This document shows, piece by piece, positions 19,137-29,088 of a stretch of DNA of 64,000 bases (positions are counted from its first letter, which is position 1; every line of letters starts with the position of its first letter). The DNA comes from Acinetobacter radioresistens DSM 6976 = NBRC 102413 = CIP 103788. Lineage in GTDB: Bacteria > Pseudomonadota > Gammaproteobacteria > Pseudomonadales > Moraxellaceae. The notes below the pieces were generated by a model that saw only the letters and a list, made by a program, of their open reading frames with translations, was not told where the DNA came from and made no database searches. Made by a program: the position numbers and the translations under genes. Location: assembly GCF_006757745.1 (NCBI RefSeq), contig NZ_AP019740.1, positions 62,001-126,000 of the forward strand, written 5' to 3'.

Positions 19137-19485
19137 CTGAACCGTACCGGGTTTGTCGGAGACTTTTTTATTTAAGTTAGGCCACCTGACCTAACGGGTT
19201 AATCTTATAATCGTACATTGCTTCAAGCTCAAAAGACGATACATAACTCAGCGCATCAAGCACCATATCTGTATTCTTACGTGTTGATACTTTCCAGCCA
19301 ACAATTGCACATGAAAAAACATCAATAATAAATGTGGTTTAGACCCAATCTGAATGAGTTTTAATATACGTGAAGTCAGCGACCTGAGATACCGTCTTGG
19401 TAGTCAATCAGGTTTTGAGATTATTCGGCTAATAAATAATCTCTTTGATAGGCAGTCTGATGTTTTAAAACGCTATAACACAGAT
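19134..19485 (-). mobile_element. IS3-family/IS110-family mosaic remnant, copy 2
   Basis: Second copy of the 352-bp block described at 13812-14163, same orientation, 5.3 kb away. Here it is not interrupted on the right: the IS110-family reading frame continues into 19486-19585. The pair of blocks plus the IS4 pieces bracket the ohyA/IS256 segment. Confidence 0.8.
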
Positions 19486-19585
19486 ATATAAGCTTGCGCA
19501 TTGCAGCACCTAAAGCACACATTTTATTCTTACCCGAGCTTAATAATCGCAACACTGAACTCTGAAGAATCTCGTCGTTTCTTAA
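19421..19585 (-). pseudogene. IS110-family transposase C-terminal remnant
   Basis: Minus strand, 54 open codons ending at a TAA at 19421: it reads SVLRLLSSGKNKMCALGAAM then RKLIYLCYSVLKHQ and DYLLAE. The run ALGAAMRKLI with a preceding small-residue/Lys segment is the C-terminal signature of IS110/IS116/IS902 transposases. The N-terminal DEDD domain is gone. It sits directly upstream of the fructose operon. Confidence 0.65.
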
Positions 19586-19718
19586 TTACGTTGTAATGAT
19601 GATCATGAAGATAAAATCAAAAAATACAGATTTTTGTGTAAATCCTGAGTAGAATTCGACTTATTTTTTCTGCAGTAAAAAAGCATCTTCTCACTATGCT
19701 GCTTTGCAAGGACGTTTT

Positions 19719-22583
19719 ATGCTCGCGCTAGATATACAACATGTTCGAATGAAACAACACGCCACTGATAAGGCACAAGCGTTGCAATGTCTAGTCGATA
19801 TCTTGGTCGAAGACCAATTGGTTACACCTGATTATATTCATGGGTTGACCGTGCGCGAACAACAAAGTGCAACGTATTTAGGGCAAGGAATTGCCATTCC
19901 GCATGGGACGCCTCAGTCTCGCCAATATATTTTAAAAACTGGGATTCGTCTGGCGCACTTTCCTGAAGGAGTTGTTTGGGACGGTGAAAATAAAATTTAT
20001 TTAGCAGTAGTGATTGCTGCGAAATCAGATGAGCATTTGCAAGTCTTACAAATTTTGACGCGGGCTTTAATTAATGATGTCGCTGATCAAGTGAAACATG
20101 CTCAATCCGCAGAGCAAATTATTGCATTATTACAAGCCCAACCTGCATCTTTGGCATTGCATGAAAATTTAATCGCCACTCAAGTTCCCGCACTTGATGT
20201 AGAAGATTTAATTTGGCAGGCAACACAGCTGCTGAAACAGCAAAAAATGGTGGAGTGTGGTTTTCTGTCGGGTTTAAACCTAAACAGCATGATTCATTTA
20301 GGGGAGGGGGTCTGGTCGATCACTTCTAACCAGCATGTTTTGAGCCCAGCTGTAAGTTTGGTAAAAGCGGAACAGGTTTTAAGCCATCAGCAGGAAATGC
20401 TCAAGACTTTGGTGTGTATTGCCAGTAATGAGCAACTGGATATGCAACGGTTTCAACGGTTAATGGATATTTTGTTTGATACTGAACAAGTTCATATCCT
20501 CAACCAAGAGCAAGATAGTCACCAATTGGCGCAGTTAATTGGTGCTGAACTAATTCCTGATTGGCCATCTCGTCGTATTGTCTTAGCTAATGCTCATGGT
20601 CTACATGCGCGTCCCGCGACACACTTGGTCAATATGACTAAGAAATTTGCAGGGGATATTCTCGTTGCTGTAGATGAGGGGGCTTACGTTTCGGCAAAAA
20701 GTTTAACCAAATTATTAGCTATGGGATGCCGTCGTGGTCAAACTCTGACTTTTATTGCACAACCTGATACCGATGCTGTAGCAAGCTTAGAACAGATTAT
20801 TGATGCAGTTCAGCAGGGCTTAGGAGAAGAGGTTGAAGCTGTTGACCTTGCATCTCATCAGCATAGCAGTAGTGACCCAGTCGTAAATACTTTGGAATTA
20901 ATGCCTTTTGAATCACATGGCGATACGGGTAGCTGCGGTATTGCGGCATCAACTGGCCTTGCTTTTGGTCCTGCTCATGTGGTGAAGCCACGCGAATTTA
21001 GTTATGAACGTCGCGGACAGAGTTTTAAAGCTGAGAATGAAAAGCTCGAAATTGCGCTTCATCAGGTGAAAAATAGCTTACGTCAATTCATTGCACATAC
21101 TGAATCTACTGCCATTAAGCAGATCTTCATGGCACATTTGGAAATGCTGGATGATCCAGACCTCCTCCAAAGTGTACAACGCGGTTTAAAACAGGGGTTG
21201 TCTGCTGCTGCAGCTTGGCATGATCATATTGAAGTGGCTGCTACCGCACAGGCTGCACTTAGCGATCGTTTACTGGCAGAGCGTGCGGCTGATTTAAGGG
21301 ATATTGGTGAGCGTGTTTTGGCTGCTTTGTGCGGTGTGGCCGATGTCACAGAACCCGAGCAACCTTATATCTTAATTATGCATGATGTTGGTCCAAGTGA
21401 TGTCGCGCGTCTGAATAAAGATCGTGTTGCAGGCATTTTGACCGCGGTTGGTGGAGCGAGTGCCCATAGTGCTATTGTGGCACGTGCTCTGGCTATTCCA
21501 GCAGTCGTAGGTGCGGGTGTAGCTGTTTTAAATATTGAGAGCCATGCCACAGTACTAATTAATGGGGATACTGGTGAGTATATGGTCTCACCTGAGCAAA
21601 GTCAGATTGATCATGCCATTGCAGAGCGCCAACGCCAGCGTGAGTTGCGAGAACAAGCGGAACAGCATTGTTTAGAACCTGCCATCACACTGGATCAACA
21701 TCAAGTTGAAATCGCAGCCAATATTGGCAAAGTGGGCGCTACCATACAGGCTGTGGCCGATGGGGCAGAAGCAATTGGTTTGCTACGCACAGAATTGGTC
21801 TTTATGTCACACAGCAGTGCGCCTGATGAGGCTACACAGGAAGCCGATTATCGGGTGGTGTTAGATGCTTTGGCAGGTCGTCCATTGGTGGTACGTACAC
21901 TTGATGTGGGCGGAGACAAACCTTTGCCGTATTTGCCTATTGAAAAGGAAGAAAATCCATTCTTGGGCTTACGTGGTATTCGTCTGACTTTACGTAAGCC
22001 AGAGTTGTTACGTCAGCAATTGGTTGCTTTACTTAAAGCAGCGGATAATCGCCCATTAAGAATTATGTTTCCGATGATTGGGCGGGTTGAAGAATGGCGA
22101 GCAGCAAAAGCAATTTTGGATGAGGTTCGCATACAGCATCCATGTGAAAACTTACAAGTCGGTATTATGATTGAGGTTCCTGCGGCAGCATTGTTGGCTC
22201 CAATTCTTGCTCAAGAAGTTGATTTTTTTAGTATTGGAACCAACGATTTGACTCAATATACTCTGGCGATTGACCGTGGTCATCCACTGTTGTCTGCTGA
22301 AGCTGATGGCTTACATCCGAGTATTTTGCTATTGATTGATCAAACGGTTCGGGCAGCACATCAGCATGGTAAATGGGTAGGCATTTGTGGTGAATTGGCT
22401 GCTGATCCAAAAGCTGTGCCTGTATTGATAGGCTTGGGCGTGGATGAGTTGAGTATGTCGAGTACCAGTATTCCATTGGTGAAGGCGCAAATTCGTGGTT
22501 TGAACTATATAAATTGCCAACAGGTCGCACAGCAAGCCTTAACTTGTGACAGTGCGTCTGCCGTACGTGCATTGGTGGAGTAA
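19719..22583 (+). CDS. fruB: Fructose PTS multiphosphoryl transfer protein (EIIA-HPr-EI)
   Basis: Fused phosphotransferase protein, 954 aa from the ATG at 19719, chosen because AAGGA stands 6 bases upstream (a TTG at 19704 is the other option). Domains: EIIA-Fru (residues about 5-145, phospho-His in GIAIPHGTPQS), a linker of about 130 aa, HPr (about 280-365, His in NAHGLHARPATHL), and Enzyme I (about 395-950, His in GGASAHSAIVARAL, then the PEP-binding LRTELVFMS and GTNDLTQY). It carries phosphate from PEP to FruA in one chain, as in pseudomonads, which lack general PTS genes. First gene of fruBKA. Confidence 0.96.
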   Translation: MLALDIQHVRMKQHATDKAQALQCLVDILVEDQLVTPDYIHGLTVREQQSATYLGQGIAIPHGTPQSRQYILKTGIRLAHFPEGVVWDGENKIYLAVVIAAKSDEHLQVLQILTRALINDVADQVKHAQSAEQIIALLQAQPASLALHENLIATQVPALDVEDLIWQATQLLKQQKMVECGFLSGLNLNSMIHLGEGVWSITSNQHVLSPAVSLVKAEQVLSHQQEMLKTLVCIASNEQLDMQRFQRLMDILFDTEQVHILNQEQDSHQLAQLIGAELIPDWPSRRIVLANAHGLHARPATHLVNMTKKFAGDILVAVDEGAYVSAKSLTKLLAMGCRRGQTLTFIAQPDTDAVASLEQIIDAVQQGLGEEVEAVDLASHQHSSSDPVVNTLELMPFESHGDTGSCGIAASTGLAFGPAHVVKPREFSYERRGQSFKAENEKLEIALHQVKNSLRQFIAHTESTAIKQIFMAHLEMLDDPDLLQSVQRGLKQGLSAAAAWHDHIEVAATAQAALSDRLLAERAADLRDIGERVLAALCGVADVTEPEQPYILIMHDVGPSDVARLNKDRVAGILTAVGGASAHSAIVARALAIPAVVGAGVAVLNIESHATVLINGDTGEYMVSPEQSQIDHAIAERQRQRELREQAEQHCLEPAITLDQHQVEIAANIGKVGATIQAVADGAEAIGLLRTELVFMSHSSAPDEATQEADYRVVLDALAGRPLVVRTLDVGGDKPLPYLPIEKEENPFLGLRGIRLTLRKPELLRQQLVALLKAADNRPLRIMFPMIGRVEEWRAAKAILDEVRIQHPCENLQVGIMIEVPAAALLAPILAQEVDFFSIGTNDLTQYTLAIDRGHPLLSAEADGLHPSILLLIDQTVRAAHQHGKWVGICGELAADPKAVPVLIGLGVDELSMSSTSIPLVKAQIRGLNYINCQQVAQQALTCDSASAVRALVE

Positions 22584-22589
22584 TTACGA

Positions 22590-23522
22590 ATGGCTAAGAT
22601 ATTAAGTATTACTCTGAATCCTGCAATTGACCTCACCGTGCAGTTGGATCAACTAAAAGTTGGCGAGGTCAATCGTCAGTTAACGGCCCAAAGCCATGCA
22701 GCAGGTAAAGGCTTAAACGTGGCACAGGTCCTTAAGGATTTGGGACATGAACTGATTGTGAGTGGCTTTTTGGGGCAAGAAAACCGTCAAATTTTTGACC
22801 ATCATATCCAGCAAGAGCAATTTGATAACCAATTTATTTATGTTGCAGGTGAAACACGACAAAACATTAAAGTTGCAGAAGCCTCTGGTCAGATGACTGA
22901 CATCAATGGCAAGGGCTTTTTTGTAGATACCTCAGCAAAACAACAACTACGTGAACGCCTATCTCAACTGATTTTAGAGGTTGATGTGATTGTGATTGCT
23001 GGCAGTTTGCCACAAGGGTTTTCTGCAGAAGAGCTTTCGACACTGATTCTATGGTTACAGTCTGCGGGTAAAAAAGTCGCAGTAGATACCAGTGGTGTTG
23101 CGTTGAAAGCAGCAATTGCTGCCCATCCTTGGTTGATTAAGCCTAATACAGATGAGTTGACGGAAACCTACCATTTGCCAGCAGAAACGTTTGCAGAACA
23201 GCAGCATCTTTTTGCCAGTTTAAATAGTCAGATCGAACATATTGTGGTCTCGATGGGTGAAAACGGAGTGAACTGGCTTCACCGCACGCAACCCCTGCAT
23301 GCTACTGCACCGAAGGTCACCGTCCAAAGTACGGTGGGTGCGGGAGATTCCTTGCTGGCAGGTATGATTCATGGCTTGTTGAATTCAAATTCCCCAGAAG
23401 AAACATTGAAAACAGCAACCGCAATTGCGAGCAATGCTGTGACCCAAATTGGGTTTGCCCTTCCAGACTTTGCTGTTATTGAAGATTTGAAATCGCAAAT
23501 CTCAGTCCAATCATTGAGTTAA
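22590..23522 (+). CDS. fruK: 1-phosphofructokinase
   Basis: PfkB-family kinase, 310 aa, converting fructose-1-phosphate (the product of FruA uptake) to fructose-1,6-bisphosphate. It shows AAGKGLNVAQVLKDLG (residues 35-50), KPNTDELTE, and the ATP/anion-hole signature TVGAGDSLLAGMIHG with the catalytic Asp (about residues 248-262). Six bp after fruB and 4 bp before fruA, so one transcript. Confidence 0.96.
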   Translation: MAKILSITLNPAIDLTVQLDQLKVGEVNRQLTAQSHAAGKGLNVAQVLKDLGHELIVSGFLGQENRQIFDHHIQQEQFDNQFIYVAGETRQNIKVAEASGQMTDINGKGFFVDTSAKQQLRERLSQLILEVDVIVIAGSLPQGFSAEELSTLILWLQSAGKKVAVDTSGVALKAAIAAHPWLIKPNTDELTETYHLPAETFAEQQHLFASLNSQIEHIVVSMGENGVNWLHRTQPLHATAPKVTVQSTVGAGDSLLAGMIHGLLNSNSPEETLKTATAIASNAVTQIGFALPDFAVIEDLKSQISVQSLS

Positions 23523-23526
23523 TACG

Positions 23527-25209
23527 ATGCAAGAGATAAAACATATTTTATTTGTGCCACATAGTCCCGAGCAGCCGATTAATGCAGTGATTTTGGCCAA
23601 AAAATTGTCCAAAGCAGCAACAGCACTTGGTATTTCCAATGATGTGGCGACATCAGTTGAGCATCTTGATTTATCAAATGTGATTGATACTGTTGTTTTT
23701 GTTGGACAGAAGCCGGCAGAAGCGGATCAACTGCGTGACAAGGTTGTGAAAGTCATTGGTTTGAATAACGCACAACACGATGCGATCATGCTTTTGCAAC
23801 AAGTTCTTCAGCATTCAGAGGCTTTAGATGAAACTATTGCAGCCAATGTAGGGGTTACACGGTTTGTCGCCATTACAGCATGTCCAACTGGTGTTGCGCA
23901 TACGTTTATGGCGGCCGAAGCCTTACAACAAGGTGCAGTAAAGCACGGTTATCAGATTGATGTTGAAACCCAAGGATCGGTTGGGGCTAAAAATATTTTA
24001 TCGGCAGAAAGTATTGCCAAAGCAGATGTGGTGATCTTAGCAACGGATATTGAGGTCAATACAGATCGCTTTGTAGGCAAACGTGTATATCGCTGCAGTA
24101 CAGGATTTGCCCTTAAGCAAACGGATAAGACTTTTGCAAATGCAATTGCTGAGGCCAAAGTGCTTGAAACGGGTAAGCAAATAGCCACTAAGACAGGAAA
24201 TGAAAACAAAGAAAAAACAGGAATTTATAAACACCTTTTAACAGGGGTGTCTTTCATGCTGCCGATGGTGGTGGCGGGCGGTTTGATCATTGCCATCTCG
24301 TTTATGTTTGGTCTCAATCCTGTTGAAGGAAGCTTTGCCGCATCCTTAAAGCAAATAGGTGCTGCAGCATTTACTCTTATGGTACCTATGCTGGCAGGTT
24401 ACATTGCTTATTCTATTGCGGATCGTCCGGGTTTAACTCCAGGTTTGATTGGCGGTTTACTTGCCACACAATTAGAGGCAGGCTTTCTCGGTGGATTAGT
24501 TGCAGGTTTTATTGCAGGTTATATTGCGTTATTTTTATCGAAACAGCTTAAACTCCCGAGTAGCCTAGAAGCATTAAAACCAATATTGATTATTCCACTA
24601 TTGGCCAGTTTAGCTGTTGGTTTAATCATGATTTATGTGGTTGGACAGCCTGTTGCACAATTGTTTGAATTACTCACACACTTCCTTGCCAATATGGGGA
24701 CGACCAATGCCATGATCATGGGGGTTATCCTTGGGAGTATGATGTGTATTGATGTTGGGGGCCCAATAAACAAAGCGGCTTATGCCTTTACGGTGGGCTT
24801 ACTTACGTCACAAACATACGGACCGATGGCGATTACCATGGCTGCGGGTATGGTACCGCCATTGGGTATGGCAATTGCAACTTTTCTAGCAAAGCATAAA
24901 TTTGCCAAACCTGAGCAAGATGCAGGGAAGGCTGCTGTAGTTCTGGGCCTATGTTTCATTTCGGAAGGGGCTATTCCGTTTGCTGCCAAAGACCCGATTC
25001 GAGTGCTTCCATGTGCGATCGCAGGTGGTGCTGTAACTGGGGCTTTGGTTGCATTATTTAAATGTGAACTAGTCACTCCTCATGGCGGTGTAATGGTACT
25101 GATCATTCCGAATGCGATGAATTATCCATTAAAATATTTATTGGCGATTGCGATTGGAAGTGTGGTGACTGGTGTAGCTTATGCCGTAATAAAACAACGG
25201 TTAGAATAA
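23527..25209 (+). CDS. fruA: Fructose PTS permease, EIIB'BC
   Basis: Inner-membrane fructose transporter-phosphorylase, 560 aa. The N-terminal ~100 residues are a degenerate EIIB' domain without the Cys. The true EIIB follows with the phosphocysteine in ITACPTGVAHTFMAAEAL (about residues 116-133), and the EIIC domain (about 235-555) has about ten hydrophobic spans, including GGPINKAAYAF and the conserved ISEGAIPFAAKDP. It imports fructose as fructose-1-phosphate. No fruR/cra-like regulator lies beside the operon; remnants of IS elements lie where one might be expected. Confidence 0.95.
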   Translation: MQEIKHILFVPHSPEQPINAVILAKKLSKAATALGISNDVATSVEHLDLSNVIDTVVFVGQKPAEADQLRDKVVKVIGLNNAQHDAIMLLQQVLQHSEALDETIAANVGVTRFVAITACPTGVAHTFMAAEALQQGAVKHGYQIDVETQGSVGAKNILSAESIAKADVVILATDIEVNTDRFVGKRVYRCSTGFALKQTDKTFANAIAEAKVLETGKQIATKTGNENKEKTGIYKHLLTGVSFMLPMVVAGGLIIAISFMFGLNPVEGSFAASLKQIGAAAFTLMVPMLAGYIAYSIADRPGLTPGLIGGLLATQLEAGFLGGLVAGFIAGYIALFLSKQLKLPSSLEALKPILIIPLLASLAVGLIMIYVVGQPVAQLFELLTHFLANMGTTNAMIMGVILGSMMCIDVGGPINKAAYAFTVGLLTSQTYGPMAITMAAGMVPPLGMAIATFLAKHKFAKPEQDAGKAAVVLGLCFISEGAIPFAAKDPIRVLPCAIAGGAVTGALVALFKCELVTPHGGVMVLIIPNAMNYPLKYLLAIAIGSVVTGVAYAVIKQRLE

Positions 25210-25229
25210 GCCCTTCATAGAAGCTTTGT

Positions 25230-25625
25230 GAAAGCTATTTAGTGCAATAAATGAATATTATGCTCAATCCTATTTTGGATCAGTTGGAGAGTCTCTGCTT
25301 GAATTTGTCCAGGTAATAGGTCATGAGCGATATTGCTGAATCAGATTGTAACCTTACAAATCGAGCCAATAATTTCATCAACTTCTTGGACACAAAGTTC
25401 CGCTTCCTGAGTACCAAGTTTCACAAGAGCTTGTCGAGGAATATTCAGTGCCTCACCCATGATATCCATTTGATGTGGAGGAAAATTCTAAACCTTTACT
25501 GATCGCTTCTGCACTGTATTCAAAGGCGATTAATGGCCGACCTGTGATTGCGGTTGAGGAGACCAATGTACCCCAAAGCCAATATTCACCCCATCCATTG
25601 TAGTAAACATTAAGTTTTTGAGCAT
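25230..25625 (-). pseudogene. HipA-like toxin gene relic
   Basis: On the minus strand an ATG at 25625, preceded by AAGGAAAT, opens a frame reading MLKNLMFTTMDGVNIGFGVH then WSPQPQSQVG. After frame changes it continues as AFEYSAEAISKGLEFSS and later MGEALNIPRQALVKLG and QEVDEIIGSICK. An N-terminal strand pattern followed by a FEYS-x4-I-KGLE segment resembles the HipA_N domain, and the last piece resembles a HipA C-terminal helix. The kinase core is missing. Identification is tentative; several frameshifts make it clearly non-functional. Confidence 0.4.
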
Positions 25626-25722
25626 GGATTTATTTCCTTTTGATACGTTGGCGAGCAGTACTGTTCTGAAATGACAGCTTTGTCCGTTATAATTGTATAA
25701 ACATTTTTGGTTTCTGGTAATT

Positions 25723-28700
25723 ATGTCCTCATTGATCAATTTTCTATCTCGCTTTAGTACTGCAACTCTTCAGCGCAGTCTGAGCTATGCTAAACACATT
25801 GATAGGGAAACGATTGAGTTCTTTGAGGAAAAAGACGGGGTTACGATGTATGCCCAAATTGAAGGAACAGATTATTACGATACCGCAATTACCTATAATC
25901 CCCAAAAAGACCGTTTAATCGATGACGACTGCACTTGTCCGGTTGGATATAACTGTAAACATGCTGCTGCTTTAGCGCGGTTATTCTTTCAGGAATATCG
26001 CCAGGAATTTCAGCAGCGTTATGCTGACTCTCAATCCCCGCAGGGAATCACAAAACGCCAACGGGGGGATGATCAGGCGCAGCGCTGGTTGAATGATTTT
26101 AAACGGTATTTACAACAGACTGAACCAGAGCAATCTGTCAAAACAAACAATTATTTAATTTACCTGCTAGATCAGTCTGTCAGCTTAAAGAAATTGACAG
26201 TTGATGTTCAGAAGGCCAGACGCAATAAAAACGGCTCAATTGCGGGGGAAAGTTATTATACCCAATATGAAAATATCACCAGAAAGCATCTGACTTTACC
26301 TGAACAAAAACGACAATTATTTAACCAGATTTATTATTATGCCAAAATAAACAGTGACGAACGCTTTTATCAAAGCAATCTTGATATCTCCAGAATTTTA
26401 TTGGAGCATTTCAAATCTTTTATTCAAAGTGGCGATGTGTACTGGCAAAAAAAGAGCCATACTGCACTTCAATGGTCAGAACAAGGCTATCACATCGAAC
26501 TGATCTGGCAACAAGGTGTAAACAAACAGACAGAGCATTTAAATATTGAATTGGTCAATGGTGATATTCGACTCGATTTAAAATCAAATCCACATATCCA
26601 AATTCTCGCTAGCCAGCCACCGTGTTATGTGGATATTCAACAGAACACGGTGGGCCAGTTATATGGTGAATATACGGCAAATCTTCTGTACCATTTTTTA
26701 CAGATGCCTGATCTTCCATCTATGCTCTTGCCAGAGTTTGAGCAACTGACTCATCAATATTCAGACGTGAAAAATCTGCCTCAGCCCGAGTCTATTCAGC
26801 ATATTGATGTCCTTGAGGGTAGTCCCCAGCCAATTTTACGCTTCGGTGTTTTAGATAAATTTGATTGGAAATGGGAAGAGTCTGTTTGTGCTGAAATTGA
26901 ATTCTCCTATGCAGGCGGGCGAATTAAAGCAGGTACATCAGGTGACAGTTTCATTGGTGAGCAGCATGACAAAATGGTGCGACAGCTTCGGGACTTAGTT
27001 CAGGAACAACAATCAATCCAGCGTTTACAGCTATTAGTCGAATCACTGAAGTGGGTGAAAGATCTTAGTTATGACCAGCAATTAAAACTGGATAAACAAC
27101 GTCTCGATTCTATGGTTTTTGCTTTCTATGGAGACTGGATCAAACAGCTGATGCCCATCAATCAAATTGAGTTGATGGGCTGGCAGATAGAGCATCTGGA
27201 AAACAGCCCCTTTAACCTGCAATATGTTGAAAATTTAAATATTTCTATCACTGAATCTGAAGGCCAGCAGGACTGGTTCAATATCGGGGCGACGGTTCAA
27301 GACAGTGCAGGCAATTCTTATAATTTACTTGATGCGCTCGTAGCTTTGGTGCGAGTAAATCCTGATTTACTTGATCCGCGGACTTTTATTCATCTGCATG
27401 ACAGTCAAATTTTCACCGTGAAAACTGCAGTTGATCAACCTGATTTGGCTTTATCCGCAAAGGACATTAAGCCGGTATTGTTGCATCTGCAGAGCATTTT
27501 ACAGCAAGAAGAGCGTAGCATAGATCGCTATGATGCGAGTCAACTATTAGAATTACAGCATCATCTGGGGATGGTGTGGCAGGTCAGTAATCGCCTGCAG
27601 CAATTTGCGCAGAAATTCAAACAAGGCTATCAGCAACAACTGCCGACACCACAAGGTTTTCAGGGGGAATTACGTCCATACCAGCAGCAGGGCCTAGGCT
27701 GGTTACAGTTTTTAAGGGAAACCCAGCATGGCGGGATTCTGGCGGATGATATGGGTTTGGGTAAAACAGCACAAACTTTAGCCCACTTACTCATGGAAAA
27801 GCAGGCTGGTCATTTGCAGGACAGACCCGCCTTAATTGTTGCACCCACATCGCTGATGCATAACTGGTTCAAAGAAGCGGAAAAATTTACCCCTGAGCTC
27901 AAGGTACTGCTGCTACAAGGCCCCGACCGCCATCAGTATTTTGAGCAGATTTCACACTATGACATTGTGTTAACCACCTACCCGCTCTTGGCGAGAGATG
28001 AAGAGCAACTGAAGCAATATGAATATCATCAACTCATTCTGGATGAAGCGCAGAATATTAAAAATCCGCGTGCCAAAGCTGCACAGGTAGTACGGCAATT
28101 AACAGCGCGACATCGTCTATGTCTAACTGGTACACCTATGGAAAATCATTTGGGTGAGCTGTGGGCACTATTTTATTTTCTAATGCCAGGATTTTTATAT
28201 TCACAAGAAATCTTTAATAAAAAGTACCGCTATCCTATTGAAAAACGCGGTGATCAGCAGTTAAGGCAAAAGTTGGTAAACCGCATTAAACCCTTTATTT
28301 TACGTCGCTTGAAAACTGACGTTGCCAAGGAATTGCCTGAAAAAACCACGATTGAAGTCAATATTGACATGAATGAGCAGCAATCCAAGCTATACGAGGC
28401 TGTTCGCGCCACGATGCAGGCAAATATTCAGAAAATTGTGGCAGAAAAAGGCTTTAAGCGTAGTCAAATCCAAATTTTAGATGCCTTGCTGAAGCTGCGT
28501 CAGGTCTGTTGTCATCCTAGCTTGCTGAAACTGGATTCAGTTAAAACCGGGCAGGCGTATTCTGCCAAACTTGAACAGTTGATGGATATGGTTGTTCCAA
28601 TGGTGGAAGAGGGACGAAAAATTCTTATTTTCTCTCAGTTTACCTCAATGTTGGAACTGATTGAACAACAGCTCTATCACGCAAAAATTGGCTATGTGAA

Positions 28701-29070
28701 GCTGACTGGAAAGACCAAAAAGCGAGATGAAGTCATTACAGCATTTCAGTCTGGACAAGTGCTGGTATTTTTAATCAGTCTGAAAGCAGGAGGGGTTGGT
28801 CTGAATCTAACTGCCGCAGATACGGTCATTCACTATGATCCATGGTGGAACCCTGCTGCTGAAGATCAAGCTTCAGATCGTGCATGGCGGATTGGACAGG
28901 ACAAGCCGGTATTTGTGTATAAGCTGATTACCAATAAAAGCATAGAAGAAAAAATTATTGCCTTGCAGCAGAATAAAGCAGAACTGGCACAGTCTATTCT
29001 AAGCACAGATCATGAGGGAGAAGCGAAACTGACGGAAAATGATGTGATGAAATTGTTTGAGAAATTTTAG
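25723..29070 (+). CDS. SWIM zinc-finger SNF2-family DNA helicase
   Basis: Large SWI2/SNF2 ATPase, 1115 aa from the ATG at 25723 (a TTG at 25693 is less likely). The N-terminal SWIM zinc finger reads CTCPVGYNCKHAAAL (Cys-x-Cys-xn-Cys-x-His, about residues 67-81). The helicase core lies in the C-terminal 450 residues: GGILADDMGLGKTAQTL (Walker A), TSLMHNWFKEA, LILDEAQNIKNP (DEAQ box), LTGTPMENHLGELW, FILRRLKTDV, and motif VI SDRAWRIGQDKPV. It is related to RapA/HepA-type remodelers. Proposed role: translocation on DNA to displace proteins or RNA polymerase; the specific target is unknown. It stands alone, with hipBA convergent behind it. Confidence 0.92.
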   Translation: MSSLINFLSRFSTATLQRSLSYAKHIDRETIEFFEEKDGVTMYAQIEGTDYYDTAITYNPQKDRLIDDDCTCPVGYNCKHAAALARLFFQEYRQEFQQRYADSQSPQGITKRQRGDDQAQRWLNDFKRYLQQTEPEQSVKTNNYLIYLLDQSVSLKKLTVDVQKARRNKNGSIAGESYYTQYENITRKHLTLPEQKRQLFNQIYYYAKINSDERFYQSNLDISRILLEHFKSFIQSGDVYWQKKSHTALQWSEQGYHIELIWQQGVNKQTEHLNIELVNGDIRLDLKSNPHIQILASQPPCYVDIQQNTVGQLYGEYTANLLYHFLQMPDLPSMLLPEFEQLTHQYSDVKNLPQPESIQHIDVLEGSPQPILRFGVLDKFDWKWEESVCAEIEFSYAGGRIKAGTSGDSFIGEQHDKMVRQLRDLVQEQQSIQRLQLLVESLKWVKDLSYDQQLKLDKQRLDSMVFAFYGDWIKQLMPINQIELMGWQIEHLENSPFNLQYVENLNISITESEGQQDWFNIGATVQDSAGNSYNLLDALVALVRVNPDLLDPRTFIHLHDSQIFTVKTAVDQPDLALSAKDIKPVLLHLQSILQQEERSIDRYDASQLLELQHHLGMVWQVSNRLQQFAQKFKQGYQQQLPTPQGFQGELRPYQQQGLGWLQFLRETQHGGILADDMGLGKTAQTLAHLLMEKQAGHLQDRPALIVAPTSLMHNWFKEAEKFTPELKVLLLQGPDRHQYFEQISHYDIVLTTYPLLARDEEQLKQYEYHQLILDEAQNIKNPRAKAAQVVRQLTARHRLCLTGTPMENHLGELWALFYFLMPGFLYSQEIFNKKYRYPIEKRGDQQLRQKLVNRIKPFILRRLKTDVAKELPEKTTIEVNIDMNEQQSKLYEAVRATMQANIQKIVAEKGFKRSQIQILDALLKLRQVCCHPSLLKLDSVKTGQAYSAKLEQLMDMVVPMVEEGRKILIFSQFTSMLELIEQQLYHAKIGYVKLTGKTKKRDEVITAFQSGQVLVFLISLKAGGVGLNLTAADTVIHYDPWWNPAAEDQASDRAWRIGQDKPVFVYKLITNKSIEEKIIALQQNKAELAQSILSTDHEGEAKLTENDVMKLFEKF

Positions 29071-29088
29071 CTTGGTTACAGGTTTCCT

